The notes under the pieces: generated by a model | What the model was told of the DNA's origin: nothing | The model's database searches: none | What the model saw: only the letters and a program-made list of their open reading frames with translations | Part shown: positions 57,157 through 64,000 of the stretch, one piece after another | How the letters are laid out: each line of letters opens with the position of its first letter | Position numbering within the stretch: position 1 is the stretch's first letter | Assembly (NCBI GenBank): GCA_035048485.1 | Contig: CM068584.1 | Location: 55,987,739 to 56,051,738, forward strand | Origin: Pteria penguin | Lineage: Eukaryota > Mollusca > Bivalvia > Pterioida > Pteriidae | Length of the DNA: 64,000 bases | Direction of reading: 5' to 3' | Program-made: the position numbers and the translations under genes

Positions 57157-58478
57157 GGTAGTTTTAATCTCGCAAGTGAGGGCTTGCGACCCTTTTTAGT
57201 AGGGGACTTACTGCAATCCCTAGCATTCGACGAGACTTTCTCATCTGCAGTAGCACTGCTGCCATGAATATTGTAATTCGAAGCAGATGGAGATACACTT
57301 TCCTCCATGTCTACTTCAAACACATCATATTTATTCTTTGTGACCACATCAGGACTAGACAAGTTACAATGAGAAACATGTTTAGATGACTTTTGAAGTT
57401 GATTTTTGTTAGGTTTTTGTTTTGAAGATGAATTTTTATTTTTATTTGCGACGACTGATTTTGGTGAAGAAGATGTCTGCGAAGATGATGTTGACACTGA
57501 TATTGATGATGTCGAAAAACCAGAAGTAGACGGCAGATCTGCGGACAAACCCGATATCTCAGTTTGACACGCGACAGACACCGTTTTTCTAGTAGAGACC
57601 ATAGAAGCATAGCTATTAGTAGCTACTGAACGAGCATGAGTAGTATTGTAAATATTTCTCGCCTCAGAAAAAGAAATGCCCTTCTCAACCTTGATTTTAA
57701 TGATGTTGACTTCTCTTTGATATAATGGACACTCTTTTGAGGATGCACAATGACTTCCTTTGCAGTTCGCACATTTTATTTCTGCACAACAGGGTTCAGA
57801 AAAAGCAAAATGGTCGTCATATTCTTCAATACCAGTGTCAACATGACCACAACGATCACATGTTTTACGGCCACTACAGTTTCGTTGACCATGGCCAAAT
57901 TTTTGGCAGGTGAAACAACGAAGAGGTGACGGATAGTACAAATCAACTTTGGCTTTAACATAGCCTAATTTTATAGTTGATGGCACAGTAGATGTGCTAA
58001 ACGTTAAAAGGAAAGTGCGTGTTTTTATTTCCGTTCCGTCTTTCTTTACAAGAAATCGTTTCACACCGACTACTTTTTGGCTTTTGAGTTCATTTAAAAT
58101 GACATCATCTGCCAAAAGCGCTAAATTTCTGTCTTTATCTCTCAAAATACCTTGACTGGTGTTTAAGAATCTATGCGGAACGACCTTCACTGCTATGTCA
58201 CCGATGTGATCACATGTTTGTAGATTAAGACTTTGTTGTTTTTTCGCACATTCAACAAGAAGGTTGCCATTTCGTTGTTTTGTTATATTCTTCACCGTCC
58301 CTGCAATAGATTGGATGGTTTTATCTACGAGAAACGGCGAAGCCTTAGCCAAAGCATTATCATCCGCAGTAATGACTAAAAACTTGTTCCAGTCGTCATC
58401 CTCTTGACAAAATTCAGGACAATCTGCTAAACGTTTCCGTTTACTGAGAGTTTGGTGGTTTGTAAGTGGAGAATCCAT
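57153..58478 (-). CDS. LINE ORF1, copy 2: intact zinc-knuckle protein
   Basis: 441 codons without interruption. I chose ATG 58478 (MDSPLTNHQTLSKRKRLAD) because copy 1 has the same start context. An in-frame ATG at 58511 would add 11 residues not conserved in copy 1. N-terminal domain: WNKFLVITADDNALAKASP, KTIQSIAGTVKNITKQRNGN and RNLALLADDVILNELKSQKV. Zinc knuckles: CFTCQKFGHGQRNC, CDRCGHVDTGIEEYDDHF with a following Cys pair, and CANCKGSHCASSKEC. A Ser/Lys-rich low-complexity region is followed by the conserved end SPTKKGRKPSLARL. It would coat the LINE RNA. The stop overlaps the ORF2 start (ATGA). Confidence 0.9.
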   Translation of the reverse strand: MDSPLTNHQTLSKRKRLADCPEFCQEDDDWNKFLVITADDNALAKASPFLVDKTIQSIAGTVKNITKQRNGNLLVECAKKQQSLNLQTCDHIGDIAVKVVPHRFLNTSQGILRDKDRNLALLADDVILNELKSQKVVGVKRFLVKKDGTEIKTRTFLLTFSTSTVPSTIKLGYVKAKVDLYYPSPLRCFTCQKFGHGQRNCSGRKTCDRCGHVDTGIEEYDDHFAFSEPCCAEIKCANCKGSHCASSKECPLYQREVNIIKIKVEKGISFSEARNIYNTTHARSVATNSYASMVSTRKTVSVACQTEISGLSADLPSTSGFSTSSISVSTSSSQTSSSPKSVVANKNKNSSSKQKPNKNQLQKSSKHVSHCNLSSPDVVTKNKYDVFEVDMEESVSPSASNYNIHGSSATADEKVSSNARDCSKSPTKKGRKPSLARLKLP

Positions 58479-59145
58479 GAGAAAAAGAAGAAGATTCATC
58501 CCCACAACCACCCACCCTCCAGGGAGTGTCTACAAGGACCGCGCAATACACTGTGGGTCTCCAACAGCAATGCACTGGAGTGGTTGTGAGAGTATACTCG
58601 ACCATAAAGAAAATAAATGCATTCAACTGTCTAAACGTTAACTCGGTAACCAGTCGAGAAAACACCTAAAACAGTAAAAACATGCAAATAATCCTCATCT
58701 ACAATCGATTGGCCCATAAGCCACCGCCTACTCAAATATAACTTGGATTACAAAAATACAAAGTATGAAACTCATGGGAAAGTGATGTATAATTTACAAA
58801 ATATTACGAAGCAATATATAATGAGGGCTTGGCATGACAAAGCCGATTGATCAGGATCGGGCCCATCCGACCGCCCGTCTAGCTGAAGTAAGGGCCAAAG
58901 TGGAGTGTTGTACATAAACAAACCGCAGTTTGAAAATGCCCTCAGCCACCAGGATCCCGTCCTCCAACGACACGGGTTGCATCCCACGGCAAACAGGACG
59001 CCTCATTTGGTCAATGACCGCGACCAGCAAGAGGGTGCTTGGGAATCTTTCATAAGAATTCCCCGGGTGCCTCATTTAGTCGCCTCATACGACACGCAAG
59101 AGGTACGGAGGTCCTATTCTTATCACCCCGGGGACCCCACGGGGG
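58479..59145 (-). promoter_or_regulatory. LINE 5' UTR with structured GC-rich start, copy 2
   Basis: Minus strand. It starts CCCCGTGGGGTCCCCGGGGT, which can pair internally and with CACCCGGGGAATTC about 75 bases on. A small hairpin GTCG-TATGAGG-CGAC lies between. The same start is present in copies 1 and 5. Downstream, ACCACTCCAGTGCATTGCTG and CACTCCCTGGAGGGTGGGTG are conserved in copies 1, 2 and 4. An internal promoter must lie here for a LINE of this type, but its exact position is not visible. Confidence 0.6.
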
Positions 59146-59157
59146 GCATAAAATTTG

Positions 59158-61174
59158 TGATGTATTTATATTAATCTACTTTATGTACTACAGGTATTAC
59201 GAAAAAAAGATAAAAACATTGGTTGTAAGTCTTATCATCTCAAATATAATCTCTTAAACTTGACGAAGAATGCTTTTTTACTTTGATGAAAATGACGAAG
59301 TCCAAATGTCCAAGGTCATTTTTCTAAAAACCTATACAACGATTCATAATAATGTAAAATCTTATTTAAAGTGGTTACTTATAAGGATATTTTTACCTAA
59401 ATCAGGGGCGGGTAACTCTTTTAAAAAATGTGAAAAATATCACATACCTTTTAATTTATCATAGTATAGCTTAGTTTTTTTTATATTAATCTACTATATG
59501 TATTATATTCATTATTTTAAAAACATATAAACTTTTAATAAAAGTGTTATAATCTCAAATATTAACTCTTCATAAATACAAATTGTCGTAAAGTTTGGTT
59601 GATTTCAATTCCTGTTCTTTATGTCTCCTTCATGATAATCCACAATTAACAGGAAACCTGATAATTAGTCCTTGTCTTTCATTAATATGAATATCCAGTT
59701 TATTAAGATCGCTAATTAATATCTTGAAAGCTGTTAAAATGTACGAAATGAAGGTTGATATTTGCTGGGTCAGACAGACGGTGAAGTGATATTACGTAAT
59801 AATTTAGCCGCACAGGTGACAGGTGATCGCCCTAGATCTTCAGATTTCGGAAATTCTGGATTCGCCACTGATATAAATACCAAAATTAATTAAAGAAGAT
59901 TAAAACCAACTCATTTGAATCAAAAGAGGCTCTTAGTCTCGCCATTTTTCCTTTAACAAAAAATGTCTTCCTTAAATATGAATAAATTAACCCCCCCCCC
60001 TTCCTTTCGCAGAGGTCTAGACTTATCTACAATTAAATTGTAAGTCTGAAGTTGTAAACAGTGGGGTCAATGTAAACTAAAGATGAAATGATGTCTTATT
60101 TCATCACACAATATATGCCTTGGTATTTATTACATTTAAATATGTATTTCTGTACATAATTCTATACGACAATACGTCGAGGTCGCCCCGAGTCGGAGGA
60201 AACACGTGTAAAATCGTATTAATAGTGCTACAAAATTACAGTAAACTATATAAAATCGTCAAATATTTATTTAATGTAAATACCAATAATTATCTATTCG
60301 AATATAAAAATCGTCCATGGTAAGTATTAGCCCACGCGCCTACGCTGTTCTTTAAATTACATCAAGAATGATGAAATGAAACTTTTGAGAAATAAAACTT
60401 TGTAAATAGCTACGGGGTAATTTTTTCACAAATAAAATAATCATAATTACTTCTATAGACATTGTTTTCGTTATGTGTTCTCTTATTTGAGAACTATATA
60501 ATGTACGATTGTTTACTATCTATATCGATGTAATCAAATGACTCGTGAAAACAATATGGCGGACCGTTGTTTTTGCAAAAAGGAAGACGCTATCTTTTTA
60601 TTTTCAAATGTTTGTAGTCATTTCTAGGTATATTTTCATAAAAATGGTATCAAATGAATCGGGGGAAACATACTTATCGCATATTATGGGCCGATAGAAA
60701 TAAATTAAAAACTGAAAATTATATATATATATAAAACTTACGTGTGCCCGCATCGCACTTCGTTTTCGCTTCGGCGATCAGCTGTTTACAGGTAATGGAC
60801 GTATCTACCTGATAAACCTCACCTCACTGGATTTGATACAACTGTGACCCCGAACAACGCCAGTGAACATACCGCTTTTATGCTCATTGATTCTAAGCGC
60901 GCCGTCAATTATAAGGCAAAATAAACATCTCGCTGTACCGCTGCGGTATCGTTAGATATTTTAATCATTTTAGCTATTTTCAAATTGCCCTAATTTCTTT
61001 ATTTCTACTCCAAATGAGATGAAATTTGAGAAATGAGAAGAAAACAAAATGAATATTCTAATGATATGATTTTGATTTACATTTGAAAAATATTTCCCGA
61101 TAAATTATTGATGCGAAAATTGCAAACAACGCATTTTGATTAATTTGAACTTCGTCATTTGCGATGGGCCTCAC
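59158..61174 (-). repeat. TIR-family arm 4, main part of the right arm
   Basis: It continues the arm interrupted by LINE copy 2 (its first 284 bases are 52964-53247). It is colinear and inverted relative to arm 3, apart from a deletion at about 59836 (GATCGCCCTAGATCTTCAGA), where arm 3 has about 0.5 kb. It ends GCGATGGGCCTCAC then TA. Confidence 0.8.
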
Positions 61175-61296
61175 TACGTATGCGACCTAGGTATACTGTT
61201 CAGAGGGGTTTGTAACATGTGTTTATTCGTTTTGTCACTTTACTCAAAATGTGTTTATTCGTTTTGTCACTTCAGTCAAAAAAAAAAAAAAAAAAA
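61175..61296 (+). other. Leader upstream of the gypsy-type gag
   Basis: GTGTTTATTCGTTTTGTCACTT is present twice (61220-61241 and 61251-61272), followed by an A run of about 20 and the gag ATG. No LTR or primer-binding site is evident between the TIR end and gag, so the element is either 5'-truncated or has a very short leader. Confidence 0.5.
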
Positions 61297-62286
61297 ATGT
61301 CGTTCGACAAGTTACAGCCTCCGAGCAAAATAAAATTCAATACTACGAACATAAGTGAAAACTGGGTCAAATGGAGGGAGGAATTTGAACTATATGACGC
61401 ACTTACTATGGCCGACAAGGAAGAAACGGTAAAAGTACAAATGTTGAAATATCTCATTGGTAGCGAAGGTCGAGAAATCTACGTAACACTGAAACACGAG
61501 AAAGCTGAGGAGAAAGATCGAACAATTAAACAAGTGTTAGATGCCTTTGATGATTATTGTAGGCCCAAAAAGAATGAAATAGTGGAACGTTTCCGTTTCA
61601 ACATGAGAAAGCAGGAGCCGGGAGAAACTATCGAAACTTTTATCACGGACACAAGAACATTAGCTGCGAAGTGCAACTATGGTGATCTTGTCGACTCATT
61701 AGTACGTGATCGAGTTGTGTGTGGACTTTTGGACTCCACTTTGCGTGAACGACTTCTCAGAACTCCCGACCTTACACTCAATATGTGTGTCGACATTTGT
61801 CGTGCATCTGAGATAACAAAGCAAGGCATAAGTATTCTGGATGGTGGTGCCTCTGCGTGTAGCAAAACCGAGGTAAACAAGGTTACTAAAGCGAAAGGTT
61901 CTAAGCATAAGCCTGCTACAGGAGGGATAACGGGTAAAGTCTGTAAGTTCTGCGGCAAAACTCACCAATTTAAGAAAGACTGTTGTCCTGCGTATGGCAA
62001 GGAGTGTAATAAATGTCACAACTTCATAACTTTAGTCAATGTGCGAAAGCCTGAAAAAAAGTCGTTTCCGAAACATAAATCTTCACAGCCACAGCCGAAG
62101 GGTCAAAAGAAAGTAGTACATAAACTCGAGCTCGCTGATATCACTGACGACAGTGATGACGACTACTACACATATAACGTGATGTCACCAGAAGAGCAGC
62201 ACAGTGCTCATGTCGTATCAAACAAAGTTTATGCAACAATGCTGATACAAGGACAGGAAGTCAATTCCAGTTGGACACGGGTGTGA
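61297..62286 (+). CDS. Ty3/gypsy-type retrotransposon Gag
   Basis: Start ATG at 61297 directly after the A run (MSFDKLQPPSK). A longer frame from 61219 only reads through the leader repeat and A run. Capsid features: NWVKWREEFELY, AFDDYCRPKKNEIVERFRF, and RKQEPGETIETFITDTRTLA. C-terminal zinc-knuckle region: CKFCGKTHQFKKDC, then CNKCHNFITL, where the second knuckle has lost its His and last Cys in this frame. The same bases in the other frame read HNFSQCAKA, so compensating indels may have hit it. The ORF ends 25 codons after VYATMLIQGQE, where the frame should continue into the protease. In the element, Gag would assemble the cytoplasmic particle. Confidence 0.8.
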   Translation: MSFDKLQPPSKIKFNTTNISENWVKWREEFELYDALTMADKEETVKVQMLKYLIGSEGREIYVTLKHEKAEEKDRTIKQVLDAFDDYCRPKKNEIVERFRFNMRKQEPGETIETFITDTRTLAAKCNYGDLVDSLVRDRVVCGLLDSTLRERLLRTPDLTLNMCVDICRASEITKQGISILDGGASACSKTEVNKVTKAKGSKHKPATGGITGKVCKFCGKTHQFKKDCCPAYGKECNKCHNFITLVNVRKPEKKSFPKHKSSQPQPKGQKKVVHKLELADITDDSDDDYYTYNVMSPEEQHSAHVVSNKVYATMLIQGQEVNSSWTRV

Positions 62287-64000
62287 CTTGCAACATAATA
62301 CCGAGTAAACTCTTAGGTAACATGCCGTCACCCAAGCCGACAAATGACTTGAAAATGTACAATGGTTCTACCATGAAACCGAAAGGCAAGGTACAAGTAG
62401 ATGTCACGAATCCGAAAAATGGTGTTACTTACGCAACCGAGTTCATCGTAATCAACGAGAACTGTATTCCTCTGTTAGGGAATCGCACATTACAAGATAT
62501 GCGACTTCTAGAATGGAAGGAAGAGAACATTCTGTCTGTAGGTCAGTACATGCCAATTGCTAAGGAGCAACTTATGGCTGACTACCCAGATGTCTTCGAA
62601 GGTGTGGGACGTTTCGAAGGAAAATACCACCTTGTCATTGACGAAAATGTGGAGCCTGTGGTACATCCACCGAGGAGGGTACCAATTGCTTTGAAGCCTC
62701 TTTTAAAGAAAGAGCTGAGCCGCCTCGAGTCATTGAACATTATAGCTCCGGTAACTGAACCTACACCATGGGTGTCGAGCTGCCTCATGGTAGTCAAACC
62801 GAAGAAAGTTCGTATATGCATTGACCCGAAGGACTTAAATAGAGCGCTCAAAAGGAGCCACTATCTGTTGCCAACCATTGACGACGTTCTGCCGAACTTA
62901 TCTCGTGCTAAAGTGTTCAGCGTGCTGGACGCACAGAATGGATTCTGGCACGTCGAGTTGGACAAAGAGAGCTCGCTTCTTACCACCTTCAACACACCGT
63001 ATGGCCGCTACAGGTGGTGCAGGATGCCATTCGGAATATCGACTGCTCCAGAGGAGTACCAGAGACGCCAAGATCAAGCCGTAGAAGGACTACCTGGCGT
63101 GACTAGTGTCATTGATGACATACTCGTCTATGGAGAAGGTGAGACGGAAGAAGAAGCTGTTCTGGATCACGATGAGAAATTGAAAGCATTGATAAAACGA
63201 TGTCGCGAACGAGGACTCGTACTAAACAAAGAAAAGCTTAGACTCCGCGAGAAGGAAGTCAGATTCATCGGACATCTGATCACTGCGGAAGGACTTAAGC
63301 CCGAACCAGAGAAGGTTAAGGCAGTAAAAGAAATGCCTAATCCGACTGATGTAGCCGGTGTCCGCCGATTCTTAGGCTTTGTGAACTATCTGAGCAAATT
63401 CTTACCCAGCTTAAGCGATCTCTGCGAGCCACTAAGGAAACTCATTCTGAAAGAAAATGCCTGGAGCTGGCATGAAACTCATGATCGAGCCGTTGATGAA
63501 ATCAAACGACTTGTCACGTCTGAACCGGTACTGAGCTACTACGACCCGAGTAAGGAGCTAACCTTACAATGTGACTCCTCAGAAACTGGCTTGGGAGCAG
63601 CGATTCTACAGGAAGGAAGACCGATAGCTTTCGCAAGCCGTGCGCTTACCGATGCTGAAACTCGATACGCGCAAATAAAGAAAGAGCTCGTAGCAGTGGT
63701 ATTTGGACTGGAGAAGTTCCACCAATACACATATGGCCGCGACGTAAAAGTACAAAGTGACCACAAACCGCTAGAGATAATTCTTAAAAAGCCTCTACAT
63801 GTCGCACCAAAAAGACTACAAAGATTACTTCTCCGTCTTCAGAAATACTCACTTCATCTAGAATACCACCCAGGAAAACTAATGTTTTTAGCCGACACGC
63901 TCAGTAGAGCCTATCTGAACAATGATGATAGAACTGGTGCATTACCCGAAGAAACTGTGCATCTCACTCAGTTACTCCCCATGACTGAAGAACGTCTACA
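62262..64000 (+). CDS. Ty3/gypsy-type Pol: protease, RT, RNase H (partial, runs off window)
   Basis: Open to the window end, at least 579 codons. Protease: QLDTGVTCNIIPSKLL (DTG at 62274-62282). RT: RRVPIALKPLLKKEL, RICIDPKDLNRAL, FSVLDAQNGFWHVELD, RMPFGISTAPEEYQ, VIDDILVYGEG (DD at 63114-63119), FIGHLITAEGLKPEPEKV, and the connection motif VRRFLGFVNYLSKFLPSL. RNase H: LQCDSSETGLGAAILQ (Asp at 63573), RYAQIKKELVAVVFGLEKF, VQSDHKPLE, and LADTLSRAYL. The RT and RNase H are of the kind called K02A2.6-like (Mag-type lineage), a guess from style. Integrase and 3' LTR would lie beyond 64000. The frame is shifted by one base relative to gag within the overlap 62262-62286. This could be a mutation or programmed frameshifting. 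Confidence 0.85.

Larger units (their letters stand above)
53248..59145 (-). mobile_element. Full-length I-like LINE (copy 2), nested in the right TIR arm
   Basis: The TSD GCATAAAATTTG (53236-53247 and 59146-59157) brackets the element. The homologous left arm has the site once (CAAATTTTATGC near 49710), proving the insertion. Layout on the minus strand: 5' UTR from CCCCGTGGGGTCCCCGGGGT, ORF1 intact, ORF2 with three one-base frameshifts, and 3' UTR ending GGTGCGACGTAAAACAATAA then (TCTA)n. At 5.9 kb it is the youngest-looking LINE here. Confidence 0.95.
47123..61174. mobile_element. Giant terminal-inverted-repeat element with TA target duplication
   Basis: Left arm 47123-49990 and right arm 52964-61174 are reverse complements at roughly 90-95 percent by eye, starting GTGAGGCCCATCGCAAATGAC and ending with its complement. 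TA flanks both ends (47121-47122, 61175-61176). The right arm is interrupted by LINE copy 2 (53248-59145), and about 0.5 kb present in the left arm (about 48450-48980) is missing from it. Without the LINE the element is about 8.1 kb with a 3.0 kb centre. No transposase was found. The centre holds a DIRS-like remnant, a LINE 5' fragment and a SINE. It could be a foldback-type DNA transposon or a segmental inverted duplication whose ends happen to be at TA. Confidence 0.7.

Overview
The window reads as non-coding, repeat-dominated nuclear DNA of a marine bivalve, most likely a clam. The evidence is AT-rich sequence with introns and no bacterial gene organisation, dense tRNA-headed SINEs ending in TCAATCAATCA-type tails, the CTTTAACCTTGACCATAACTTTTG-type tandem repeats typical of bivalve genomes, I-like non-LTR retrotransposons, and a Naiad-type Penelope-like element that appears to use selenocysteine. 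That last trait has been reported for clam and spider Naiads. I see no intact host gene. The host-like coding pieces are a SET-domain exon (44854-45001) and two exons of a Mutator-like transposase/DEDDh-exonuclease protein (about 7195-7650 and 14508-15000). All carry stops or frameshifts.

Layout. 1-11.7 kb: two arms of a long terminal-inverted-repeat (TIR) family (4618-6055 and 7650-10036) point their termini at each other across a 1.6 kb spacer. The spacer holds a SINE and the Mutator-like exon. Outside the arms, 1-620 and about 10.7-11.3 kb are inverted copies of another repeat. 12.4-14.2 kb: tandem repeats and a 215 bp tandem duplication. 14.5-15 kb: the exonuclease exon. 16.5-21.1 kb: minisatellites, SINEs, a bivalve tandem-repeat block and a long (TA)n(TG)n tract. 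21.5-22.2 kb: a decayed gag-like remnant. 23.3-26.3 kb: a decayed 5'-truncated LINE copy. 26703-32632: a full-length LINE with a 15 bp target-site duplication (TSD). 37.2-38.7 kb: a third ORF1 fragment split by a SINE with its own TSD. 40.0-43.8 kb: the Penelope-like element. 44854-45001: the SET exon. 47123-61174: a giant inverted repeat with TA at both ends. Its central part carries a DIRS-like tyrosine-recombinase remnant, and its right arm is interrupted by a second, nearly intact LINE (53248-59145). 61297-64000: a Ty3/gypsy-type gag-pol running off the window end.

The most notable item is the Penelope-like element. Its reading frame is interrupted by UGA at three places where the flanking frame and RT motifs continue, one of them next to the first RT motif. 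A hairpin with a complete eukaryotic SECIS core (AUGA, 10-pair helix, AAA loop, UGA, plus two perfect outer helices) sits at 42702-42796, so that its AUGA contains the terminal UGA of the ORF. Next in interest are the shared 3' tail of the LINE and two SINE families, which suggests the LINE mobilises the SINEs; the LINE ORF1/ORF2 ATGA stop-start overlap; and the nested history of the 14 kb inverted repeat.

All calls come from reading the sequence and from recall of protein families. No searches or folding programs were run.
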